Below, one piece after another: positions 1-5,998 of a stretch of 8,144 bases of DNA. Source of the stretch: Proteobacteria bacterium UBA5122 (GTDB lineage: Bacteria > Pseudomonadota > Gammaproteobacteria > Tenderiales > Tenderiaceae); the NCBI GenBank assembly GCA_002415485.1, contig DHYU01000006.1, forward strand, positions 36,354 through 44,497, in the 5' to 3' direction. The position numbers were made by a program, and so were the translations under genes. The notes beneath the pieces were generated by a model. It saw only the letters and a list, made by a program, of their open reading frames with translations, had not been told where the DNA came from and searched no databases. Every line of letters starts with the position of its first letter. Positions within the stretch are counted from its first letter, which is position 1.

Positions 1-710
1 AGGTCGACGATCAGCTTCAGTTCGTGCAGACACTCGAAGTACGCCATCTCTGGCGCGTAACCCGCTTCAACCAGGGTTTCGAAACCTGCTTTAACCAGCT
101 CAACCGCACCACCACACAGCACCGCTTGCTCACCGAACAGGTCGGTTTCGCACTCGTCACGGAAGGTAGTTTCGATGATGCCGGTACGACCACCGCCCAC
201 GCCGCAGGCGTAAGACAGTGCAATCGCCTTGGCATTGCCAGAGGCATCTTGCTCGATTGCGATCAGGTCAGGGATACCGCCGCCTTTGACGAACTCAGAA
301 CGCACGGTGTGGCCTGGTGCCTTAGGCGCGATCATGATGACGTCCAGATCCTTACGCGGAATGATTTGGTTGTAGATGATAGAGAAGCCGTGAGCGAAGG
401 CCAGTACTGCACCCTTCTTCAGGTTAGGCTCGATCTCTGCCTTGTACAGTTGAGATTGGAACTCATCTGGGGTCAGGATCATGACCACGTCAGCTGCAGC
501 AACGGCTTCAGCAACCGGCGCAACCTTCAGGCCAGAGGCCTCTGCCTTGGCGATAGAAGAAGAACCTGCACGCAGACCAACAGTGACGTTTACGCCAGAG
601 TCTTTCAGGTTGTTGGCGTGGGCATGGCCTTGTGAACCGTAACCGATGATCGCAACCTTTTTGCCTTTGATGATCGAAAGGTCGCAGTCTTTGTCGTAAT
701 AGATATTCAT
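1..710 (-). CDS. ilvC: Ketol-acid reductoisomerase (NADP+), class I, N-terminal 236 residues; cut by left edge
   Basis: This cytoplasmic enzyme performs the second common step of valine and isoleucine synthesis: Mg-dependent isomerisation of acetolactate or acetohydroxybutyrate, then NADPH reduction. The visible part starts MNIYYDKDCDLSI and carries the Rossmann loop GYGSQG (residues 23-28), the NADPH-selecting loop GLRAGSSS (45-52), the active-site His107 in FAHGF, the KAPGHTVR segment (130-137), and the metal ligands Asp190 and Glu194 in ETDLFGEQ. These positions match the usual class I numbering with no insertion or deletion. Class I enzymes are about 338 residues, so roughly 100 C-terminal residues lie outside the window. 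ATG710 is chosen because AAGGA lies 7 nt upstream and the N-terminus fits the family. It follows ilvH after 53 nt and is very probably in the same transcript. No frameshift is seen. Confidence 0.97.
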   Translation of the reverse strand, partial: MNIYYDKDCDLSIIKGKKVAIIGYGSQGHAHANNLKDSGVNVTVGLRAGSSSIAKAEASGLKVAPVAEAVAAADVVMILTPDEFQSQLYKAEIEPNLKKGAVLAFAHGFSIIYNQIIPRKDLDVIMIAPKAPGHTVRSEFVKGGGIPDLIAIEQDASGNAKAIALSYACGVGGGRTGIIETTFRDECETDLFGEQAVLCGGAVELVKAGFETLVEAGYAPEMAYFECLHELKLIVD

Positions 711-717
711 GTAGAGG

Positions 718-722
718 TCCTT
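718..722 (-). promoter_or_regulatory. Ribosome binding site of ilvC
   Basis: On the minus strand, AAGGA lies 7 nt before ATG710 and fixes the ilvC start. The 53-nt ilvH-ilvC gap also holds a small inverted repeat (TTAAC/GTTAA, 724-739) but no convincing terminator or promoter, in keeping with co-transcription. Confidence 0.75.
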
Positions 723-763
723 GTTAACTAATAGGTTAAATAATGACGAATGGATTCAAAAAA

Positions 764-1258
764 CTACAGCGACAACCGCTTCTCGCCACGGGCGATGCCC
801 GAGACGCCGGAACGGACTGTCTCCAAAATATCGCTGACGGTCAGTGCACGCAGGAATGCATCCAGCTTGTCACCTTCGCCAGTCATTTCAATCGTAAACG
901 TGGTTGGTGTCACATCCACCACATGGCCACGGAAGATTCCGGTCAAACGCATGATCTCATCACGCAGTTCAGGCGTTGCCGCCTTCACCTTGACCAACAT
1001 CATCTCACGCTCGATATGCGGGCCTTCGGTCAGGTCAATCAGCTTCACCACATCGATCAGCTTGTTGAGCTGTTTGGTGATCTGCTCGATGATCTCGTCA
1101 GAACCACGGGTGACCAGGGTCATCCGCGACAGCGAAGGATCTTCGGTCGGCGCCACGGTCAACGACTCAATGTTGTAACCACGCGCCGAAAACAAACCTG
1201 CCACACGTGACAAGGCACCCGCTTCATTTTCCATCAAAATCGAAATTATGTGACGCAT
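764..1258 (-). CDS. ilvH: Acetolactate synthase small (regulatory) subunit, IlvH type
   Basis: This is the regulatory partner of acetohydroxyacid synthase. It activates the large subunit and carries valine feedback inhibition. The 164-residue length is normal for IlvH. The N-terminal ACT domain (about residues 3-78) begins MRHIISILMENEAGALSRV. Asn11, Gly14, Asn29, Thr34 and Ala36, positions I recall as lining the valine site or giving valine resistance when changed in E. coli IlvH, are all present, so the holoenzyme is probably valine-sensitive (inference). The C-terminal half (about 80-164) contains the conserved EREMMLVKV and IFRGHVVDVTP segments. The start lies 4 nt after the ilvI stop, so translation is probably coupled; only a weak GGTG, inside the end of ilvI, precedes it. 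The stop is TAG. The paralogue name IlvN is possible, but the length and N-terminus favour IlvH. Confidence 0.96.
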   Translation of the reverse strand: MRHIISILMENEAGALSRVAGLFSARGYNIESLTVAPTEDPSLSRMTLVTRGSDEIIEQITKQLNKLIDVVKLIDLTEGPHIEREMMLVKVKAATPELRDEIMRLTGIFRGHVVDVTPTTFTIEMTGEGDKLDAFLRALTVSDILETVRSGVSGIARGEKRLSL

Positions 1259-1262
1259 CGAC

Positions 1263-2963
1263 TTACACCAAAATCATTTCGTTAAGACCTGCCCCGGCCG
1301 GGATCATCGGATAGACGTTTTCAGTCTGGTCGGTGACAAAATCCAGGAATACACAACGATCCTTATATTTGATCATTGCATCCTCCAGCGCACCACGCAC
1401 ATCTTCAGGCTTCTCGACGCGAATCCCGACATGGCCGTAAGACTCCGCCAGTTTGACGAAATCAGGCAAGGCATCCATGTACGACATGGAATAACGACCT
1501 TGATAGAAAAACTCCTGCCACTGACGCACCATGCCGAGGTAACGATTATTCAGTGCCACGATCTTGATCGGCAGACCGTATTGCAGACAGGTCGACAGCT
1601 CCTGAATACACATCTGGATGCTGCCCTCACCGGTCACGCAGGCCACGGTGTCTTTCGGATTGGCGAACTGTGCGCCCATCGCCGCGGGCAGACCAAAGCC
1701 CATGGTGCCCAGACCGCCGGAGTTGATCCAACGATAAGGCTTATCAAACTTGTAGAACTGTGCGGCAAACATCTGATGCTGGCCCACGTCTGACGTAACG
1801 ATCGCATTGCCCTTGGTCACTTCATACAGCTGCTCAACCACGTATTGCGGTTTGATCACATTGTTATTGCTGCGGTCATATTTCAAGCAATCAACACTGC
1901 GCCATTCTTCAATCTGCTTCCACCACTCGGCCAGGGCCGTCTGATCAGGCTTGCCGCCATTTGTCGCCAGGGCCTCCAGCATGTCCTTCAGAACGCTGCT
2001 GACGCCGCCGACGATCGGCACATCAACCTTCACATTCTTTGAGATGGAAGCCGGATCGATGTCCACATGGATGATACGCGCCGTCGGGCAGAATTTTTCG
2101 ATATTGCCCGTCACGCGGTCATCAAAACGCGCGCCAATCGCGATCAGCACATCACAGTTGTGCATCGCCATATTGGCTTCGTAGGTGCCGTGCATGCCGA
2201 GCATGCCGAGGAACTGTCTATCGGTCGCCGGATAACCACCCAGGCCCATCAGCGTGTTGGTGATTGGAAAATTCAGCTTCTTCACCAGATCGGTCAGCTG
2301 CTTGGCGCCGCGATCGAGAATGACACCGCCGCCGGTGTAGACCATCGGCCGCTTGGCCTCGAGCATCAACTCAACAGCCTTTTGGATCTGGCGCTGATTG
2401 CCCTTCACCACTGGATTGTATGAGCGCATCTTGACGCGCTTCGGATAGCTGTATTCACACTTGTTGGCGGTCACGTCTTTCGGGATATCGACCACAACCG
2501 GACCAGGGCGGCCGGTGGTCGCGATATAAAACGCCTTCTTGATGGTCTCCGCCAGATCCTTTACGTCTTTGACCAGGAAATTATGTTTGACGCACGGACG
2601 CGTGATCCCTACCGAGTCCACTTCCTGGAAGGCATCGTTACCGATCAGACTGGTCGGCACCTGACCGGTAAACACCACCATCGGGATCGAGTCCATGTAA
2701 GCCGTAGCGATTCCGGTCACCGCATTGGTCGCACCTGGACCAGAGGTCACCAGGCAGACGCCGGGCTTACCACTCGAACGTGCATACCCATCGGCCGCAT
2801 GCGTTGCCGCCTGCTCATGCCGCACCAGAATGTGCTCTACTTTGTCCTGTTTATAGATTGCATCATAAATATGCAGCACCGCCCCACCGGGATAGCCGAA
2901 AACATACTCGACTCCCTCATCAGCAAGGCAACGGACAAAGATCTCGGCGCCTGTCAGTTCCAC
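1263..2963 (-). CDS. ilvI: Acetolactate synthase large (catalytic) subunit, IlvI/IlvB family
   Basis: This thiamine-diphosphate and FAD enzyme condenses pyruvate with pyruvate or 2-oxobutyrate, the first common step to valine, leucine and isoleucine. The 566 residues (E. coli IlvI is about 574) have the three expected domains. The N-terminal pyrimidine-binding domain carries the catalytic Glu50 in RHEQAATHAADGYAR. The central FAD domain includes GARFDDRVTG (277-286). The C-terminal ThDP domain has the metal motif GEGSIQM (445-451) followed by LNNRYLGM (471-478). The usual GDGS aspartate is Glu446 here, a conservative change that I believe also occurs in some proteobacterial homologues. GTG2963 is chosen because AGGAGA lies 8 nt upstream and the product starts MELTGAEIFVRCL as the family does. 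It is the first gene of ilvI-ilvH-ilvC, preceded by a leader with an intrinsic terminator. Confidence 0.97.
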   Translation of the reverse strand: MELTGAEIFVRCLADEGVEYVFGYPGGAVLHIYDAIYKQDKVEHILVRHEQAATHAADGYARSSGKPGVCLVTSGPGATNAVTGIATAYMDSIPMVVFTGQVPTSLIGNDAFQEVDSVGITRPCVKHNFLVKDVKDLAETIKKAFYIATTGRPGPVVVDIPKDVTANKCEYSYPKRVKMRSYNPVVKGNQRQIQKAVELMLEAKRPMVYTGGGVILDRGAKQLTDLVKKLNFPITNTLMGLGGYPATDRQFLGMLGMHGTYEANMAMHNCDVLIAIGARFDDRVTGNIEKFCPTARIIHVDIDPASISKNVKVDVPIVGGVSSVLKDMLEALATNGGKPDQTALAEWWKQIEEWRSVDCLKYDRSNNNVIKPQYVVEQLYEVTKGNAIVTSDVGQHQMFAAQFYKFDKPYRWINSGGLGTMGFGLPAAMGAQFANPKDTVACVTGEGSIQMCIQELSTCLQYGLPIKIVALNNRYLGMVRQWQEFFYQGRYSMSYMDALPDFVKLAESYGHVGIRVEKPEDVRGALEDAMIKYKDRCVFLDFVTDQTENVYPMIPAGAGLNEMILV

Positions 2964-2971
2964 TTCGGTAA

Positions 2972-2977
2972 TCTCCT
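2972..2977 (-). promoter_or_regulatory. Ribosome binding site that decides the GTG start of ilvI
   Basis: AGGAGA on the minus strand, 8 nt before GTG2963, is a strong Shine-Dalgarno sequence. It supports the non-ATG start, for which there is no competing in-frame ATG nearby. Confidence 0.8.
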
Positions 2978-2995
2978 AACCTGAATCCAAAACCG

Positions 2996-3017
2996 AAAAA
3001 AGCCCGCATTCCGGGCT
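2996..3017 (-). terminator. Intrinsic terminator in the ilvI leader; probable attenuator
   Basis: Read on the minus strand, AGCCCG and CGGGCT form a perfect 6-bp GC-rich stem around a 5-nt loop (GAATG), followed at once by a run of Ts and a second T-rich stretch. The hairpin lies between the putative promoter (-10 at 3142-3147) and the ilvI ribosome site, about 35 nt before the start codon. It would therefore stop transcription before ilvI unless it is prevented from forming. That is the layout of an attenuator (inference). No gene on this strand ends just upstream that would explain it as an ordinary terminator. Confidence 0.75.
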
Positions 3018-3036
3018 CTAGTCGTACACTAGTCGT
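3018..3036 (-). repeat. 8-bp direct repeat in the ilvI leader next to the attenuator stem
   Basis: On the plus strand CTAGTCGT occurs at 3018-3025 and again at 3029-3036, 11 bp apart. The segment also contains an inverted repeat, CTAGT (3018-3022) with ACTAG (3028-3032), that could form a small hairpin directly abutting the terminator stem. It may be a regulator half-site pair or part of the leader RNA switch; neither is proven. Confidence 0.4.
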
Positions 3037-3141
3037 CAAAACCCAACATTGGGGGTCTGCGCGCGCTGCTCTAAAATCGCACGCAAGCCAAGGGAATTCC
3101 TTACAAAATTGGAGCCAAGGCCCCGGCCAGACGAACGCCGG

Positions 3142-3150
3142 AGTATACCA
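3142..3150 (-). promoter_or_regulatory. Putative extended -10 promoter of the ilvIHC operon
   Basis: On the minus strand TGGTATACT combines a TG extension with a -10 hexamer matching TATAAT at five of six bases. No good -35 lies at 17-18 nt, which is tolerable for an extended -10 promoter. The start site would fall near 3135, giving a leader of about 170 nt before ilvI. The leader holds a CCCA/TGGG hairpin (3042-3053), the direct repeat at 3018-3036 and the terminator. I found no leader peptide rich in Ile, Val or Leu; the only short ATG frame (3029-3049, MLGFDD) has no ribosome site. Confidence 0.5.
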
Positions 3151-3206
3151 GATAATTTTGGCCGTCGCCGCCCTCAATATGCACCGAATATATCCAGATA
3201 AATGAC

Positions 3207-3223
3207 CCGGGTATAATGCCCGG
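3207..3223 (+). promoter_or_regulatory. Putative promoter of the tautomerase gene, -10 inside an inverted repeat
   Basis: A perfect TATAAT (3212-3217) lies 35 nt before the tautomerase start and is flanked by CCGGG (3207-3211) and CCCGG (3219-3223), so the -10 forms the loop of a 5-bp inverted repeat. No clear -35 is seen. The geometry would suit an operator overlapping the promoter, but no regulator is visible. It diverges from the ilv promoter about 65 bp away. Confidence 0.45.
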
Positions 3224-3241
3224 CGAACTCACACCCTCCCC

Positions 3242-3247
3242 AGGAGA
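3242..3247 (+). promoter_or_regulatory. Ribosome binding site of the tautomerase gene
   Basis: AGGAGA 4 nt before ATG3252 selects this start over the in-frame ATG3216. That upstream ATG overlaps the probable -10 box and would lie upstream of the predicted transcript start. Confidence 0.8.
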
Positions 3248-3251
3248 GAAC

Positions 3252-3596
3252 ATGCCCTATCTATCCGTACAGACCAATGTCAGCCTGAGCGATGACCAAA
3301 AACCCGCCGTTTTGGCCGAACTATCCCGCAGCGTCGCCGACCTGCTGGGCAAACCCGAGAGCTACGTCATGGTCGCCCTCGACGACGGCCGCCCCATGCG
3401 CTTCGCTGGCAGCGACGCCGCCACCGCCTATTTACAACTCAAGAGCTTAGGACTGCCCGAAGACAAATGCGGCGCCTATTCAGCGACGCTGTGCCAGCTG
3501 ATCCAAAGCCAGTTCGGCATCGACACCGACCGCATCTACATCGAATTCAGCAGCCCATCAGATCACATGTGGGGCTGGGACATGGGAACCTTCTAG
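3252..3596 (+). CDS. MIF-family (phenylpyruvate/dopachrome-type) tautomerase
   Basis: A 114-residue protein, the standard length of macrophage-migration-inhibitory-factor homologues, which form trimers of tautomerase subunits. After Met removal it exposes Pro2, the catalytic base of the superfamily, in MPYLSVQTNV. Lys34 in GKPESYVMV matches the substrate-binding lysine. The segments RPMRFAGS (48-54), DRIYIEF (93-99) and the C-terminal MWGWDMGTF are family hallmarks. The CxxC redox motif of animal MIF is absent (ATAY at 57-60). Homologues tautomerise phenylpyruvate-like keto-enols in vitro, but the natural substrate in bacteria is generally unknown, so no pathway is assigned. It appears monocistronic: it diverges from the ilv operon and converges on the hydrolase-like gene with only 15 nt between stop codons and no clear terminator. 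The shorter start is supported by AGGAGA and by ending in the expected N-terminal proline. Confidence 0.9.
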   Translation: MPYLSVQTNVSLSDDQKPAVLAELSRSVADLLGKPESYVMVALDDGRPMRFAGSDAATAYLQLKSLGLPEDKCGAYSATLCQLIQSQFGIDTDRIYIEFSSPSDHMWGWDMGTF

Positions 3597-3611
3597 GGCC
3601 TGTTATCCGCC

Positions 3612-4340
3612 TTATTTACCCAGGGTCGCCAGCAGAAAACGATCCACCTCCTGCCATACGGTCTCTGCCGTGGCAAAGTGGTATGTCGGCGACCGCAAAT
3701 CCATGAAGCCAGAATCCACCTCGTACACGTGCGGCCGGTAGGTAATAAACCCCTTTCGCATCTTGATGCGGTATTCCTCGCGCATCTCGGCCGTGACCCG
3801 CTCATCCCTGGACGCAAACACCGCCATCACCGCGCCTTCCAGGCTCCGCACCTGCTCAACATCGGCATCGAGGCTTGAATCAATGACCACCGTCGCAACC
3901 ACCTGTTTAGGTGCCATCACCGCCGCCTGAAACGACTGCCAGCCACCAAAGCCCGAGCCCAAGGTCGCCAACTTACGATTCGGTGCCTGCAGATAACGCA
4001 AGCCCGCCAGCACGTTTGATTTCACCATCTCGCGATCGGTCTCGCGCAACAGCTCATCGGCGCGCCAGCGTTCGTTCTCGGTCGAACGGCCGTCATACAT
4101 ATCCAGCGCCAGCACGCGGTAACCATTATTGCCATAACGATCCACCGTCGCCCGCACCGCATCGTTCAATCCCCAGCGATCATGCAACACCAACAGCCCC
4201 ACCGGCGAATTCTCCGGCCCGGCCACATAGCCATTGAGCTCGGTGCCGATCACATTCTTCACCACCACCGCCTCACCGGCCGCCGCCACAGCGCTCATCG
4301 CCCACAGCATCACCGCACACGCCGCCCTGAAACCCCGCAT
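3612..4340 (-). CDS. Exported dienelactone-hydrolase-like alpha/beta protein, probably catalytically altered
   Basis: A 242-residue protein of the dienelactone hydrolase family. Residues 1-21 (MRGFRAACAVMLWAMSAVAAA) are a signal peptide: a basic start, a hydrophobic core and an AAA cleavage site before Gly22, so the mature protein is probably periplasmic. The fold is shown by GLLVLHDRWGLND (48-60, like the family HEWWGLND), LALDMYDGR (77-85), the nucleophile-elbow region TLGSGFGGWQS (126-136), VFASRDERV (174-182) and VYEVDSGFMD (205-214). By alignment from memory, the nucleophile Cys of G-x-C-x-G-G is Gly130 and the catalytic His is Ser210, while the acid Asp179 remains; hydrolase activity is therefore doubtful. 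ATG4340 is chosen over an in-frame upstream start at 4376 because AAGGAG lies 7 nt before it and it gives a clean signal peptide. It converges with the tautomerase and diverges from the RluA-like gene. Substrate unknown. Confidence 0.85.
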   Translation of the reverse strand: MRGFRAACAVMLWAMSAVAAAGEAVVVKNVIGTELNGYVAGPENSPVGLLVLHDRWGLNDAVRATVDRYGNNGYRVLALDMYDGRSTENERWRADELLRETDREMVKSNVLAGLRYLQAPNRKLATLGSGFGGWQSFQAAVMAPKQVVATVVIDSSLDADVEQVRSLEGAVMAVFASRDERVTAEMREEYRIKMRKGFITYRPHVYEVDSGFMDLRSPTYHFATAETVWQEVDRFLLATLGK

Positions 4341-4347
4341 CACTAAT

Positions 4348-4353
4348 CTCCTT
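4348..4353 (-). promoter_or_regulatory. Ribosome binding site of the hydrolase-like gene
   Basis: AAGGAG on the minus strand, 7 nt before ATG4340, fixes the start that yields the signal peptide. Further upstream a weak GATAAG could serve as -10 with TTGTTC 16 nt before it, but that promoter is not convincing. Confidence 0.8.
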
Positions 4354-4415
4354 CCGATTTTGGCAGACCTTATCACGCAGCCAAGAAACCGAACAAGAAA
4401 CAGACCCTATCGCCT

Positions 4416-4424
4416 TGCTACAAT
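4416..4424 (+). promoter_or_regulatory. Putative extended -10 promoter of the RluA-like gene
   Basis: TGCTACAAT combines a TG extension with a -10 hexamer at 4419-4424 matching TATAAT at five of six bases. The next base after the usual 6-8 nt gap is at 4431-4433, which is the ATG itself, so the transcript may have no leader. No clear -35 lies at 4396-4401. Confidence 0.4.
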
Positions 4425-4432
4425 ACCGCCGC

Positions 4433-5998
4433 ATGTCCGTCCTGACGCCGCAACCGTTCAACACCCCACTGCCGCAATGCTTCCCGCATCCGCGACATGA
4501 ACTGCCACACCCCGTCGCCCTGGAGGCCGCACAGCACCTGCAGCAGCGCCTGCCATCGTTACTCGGCAGCGCATTCTCGATCACCGAGCACGGCCACATG
4601 TTTGGCGTGCTGGTCGTGCAAGACGCACACGGCCAAACTGGCTACCTCGCCGCCTTTGCCGAACAATTGCACGGCCACTGGCAGATGCCCGGCTTTGTAG
4701 GCCCGATCTGCGCCAACACCGAACGCCTCTCTGATCATGACCACGAAGAAACACAGCTCAGTGAACGCATCGCATCCAGCCGCAACGAGCTCCAGCAACA
4801 ACAACTCGACTACACGCAAGCACTGACCGACCTCAAGCGTCATCACCAACAACGCAAACAACAGCGCCACCAACAGCGCGCGCAACAGGCAACGCCCGAA
4901 CAACTGCACCAGCTCGCCATACAAAGTCAGCACGACAAACGCGAACTGCAGGCCCTGCATCAGCACTGGCGACCACGCCTCGCGCAAACACAGACAATCC
5001 TCGACGCACTCAACGCAGACCAACGCCGTCACCACAAACGCCAACTACAACAGACACAAGCCAGTTACCGACTGATCAACGCCCGCGGCGAACACGCCGA
5101 ACTCAAGGCCGCCTTTCCCGGCCTACCGATCCCGACGGGTGCCGGCGACTGCGCCGCCAGCAAACTGGTCCACCACGCCTTAACGCACGGCCTCACCCCT
5201 ATCGCACTGACCGAATTCTGGTGGGGCGCCACCGACGACACCCTGCGCCGCCACGGCCACAGCTACCCGCCGTGCCGCAGCAAGTGTCAGCCGCTGCTCG
5301 ACTTCATGCTGCAAGGCCTCGCACGCGAAACCACACCACCACGCGTCGGCCACTACACACACATCGGCGAACTGGAATACATCTACGAGGATGACGACAT
5401 CGTCATCGTCAACAAACCCGCCGGCATGCTCTCCGTCCCCGGCACCGACATCACCGACTCCGTCCTCACACACCTGCAACAACGCTACCCGGAGGCCAGC
5501 GGCCCGTTACTGCTGCACCGCCTCGACATGTGCACCTCCGGCCTGCTGCTGGCCGCCAAACACAGCCGCGCGCACACGCATCTACAACATCAGTTTGAAA
5601 ACCGCAGCATTCAAAAACGCTACGTCGCCCTGCTCGACACACACCACCTGCCACAGCCCATCGCCGACCGTGGCAGCATCTCCTTGCCCCTGCGCGTCAA
5701 CCTCGACGACCGCCCACGACATCAGGTCTGCCACACACACGGCAAACCCGCCCTCACGCACTGGCAAGTCATCGCGCGTAACGACCACACCACCCGCGTC
5801 CACTTTCACCCCGTCAGCGGCCGCACCCACCAACTGCGCATCCACGCCGCCCACCCACAAGGCCTCAACGCCCCAATCACCGGCGACAGCCTCTACGGCC
5901 AACCCGGCGAACGGCTGATGTTGCACGCAGAACAGCTTTGCTTCACCCATCCCATCACCGGCCAACGACTACAGTTCGAAGCGGAAGTGCTGTTCTGA
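4433..5998 (+). CDS. Large RluA-family pseudouridine synthase with coiled-coil insertion
   Basis: A 521-residue protein whose C-terminal part (about 310-521) is an RluA-type pseudouridine synthase, which isomerises uridine to pseudouridine in RNA. It shows EDDDIVIVNKPAGMLSVPG (319-337), the catalytic Asp365 in HRLDMCTSGLLLAAK, RYVALL (396-401) and SGRTHQLRIHAAHP (462-475). RluA itself is only about 220 residues. Here the N-terminal 300 residues add a small globular part (about 20-95), a Gln/His/Arg-rich probable coiled coil (about 104-215) and a conserved block GAGDCAASK (236-244), EFWWG (261-265) and YPPCRSKCQP (278-287), whose Cys240, Cys281 and Cys285 could bind metal (inference). The architecture resembles large RluA-like proteins of aquatic Gammaproteobacteria, whose RNA target I do not know. 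No S1/S4 RNA-binding domain is evident. ATG4433 lacks a Shine-Dalgarno sequence. Synthase identity is firm; rRNA or tRNA site is not assigned. Confidence 0.9.
   Translation: MSVLTPQPFNTPLPQCFPHPRHELPHPVALEAAQHLQQRLPSLLGSAFSITEHGHMFGVLVVQDAHGQTGYLAAFAEQLHGHWQMPGFVGPICANTERLSDHDHEETQLSERIASSRNELQQQQLDYTQALTDLKRHHQQRKQQRHQQRAQQATPEQLHQLAIQSQHDKRELQALHQHWRPRLAQTQTILDALNADQRRHHKRQLQQTQASYRLINARGEHAELKAAFPGLPIPTGAGDCAASKLVHHALTHGLTPIALTEFWWGATDDTLRRHGHSYPPCRSKCQPLLDFMLQGLARETTPPRVGHYTHIGELEYIYEDDDIVIVNKPAGMLSVPGTDITDSVLTHLQQRYPEASGPLLLHRLDMCTSGLLLAAKHSRAHTHLQHQFENRSIQKRYVALLDTHHLPQPIADRGSISLPLRVNLDDRPRHQVCHTHGKPALTHWQVIARNDHTTRVHFHPVSGRTHQLRIHAAHPQGLNAPITGDSLYGQPGERLMLHAEQLCFTHPITGQRLQFEAEVLF

Noticed and set aside
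24..635. A 203-residue plus-strand frame across the start of the window
   Set aside because: It lies antisense to ilvC, whose protein is unmistakable, and resembles no family I know.
2920..3177. An 85-residue minus-strand frame covering the ilv leader, considered as a leader peptide
   Set aside because: It would begin at a TTG upstream of the predicted promoter -10, is not rich in branched-chain residues and overlaps the ilvI start in another frame.
3216..3251. Upstream in-frame ATG3216 for the tautomerase
   Set aside because: It overlaps the TATAAT box, lacks a ribosome site and would remove the N-terminal catalytic proline that ATG3252 provides.
4341..4376. Longer start at 4376 for the hydrolase-like gene
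   Set aside because: AAGGAG lies inside this stretch, just before ATG4340, and the shorter form gives a proper signal peptide.
4559..5044. A 161-residue minus-strand frame opposite the RluA-like gene
   Set aside because: It is a shadow of the Gln-rich coiled-coil codons; CAA/CAG runs read as Leu/Val-rich sequence on the other strand.
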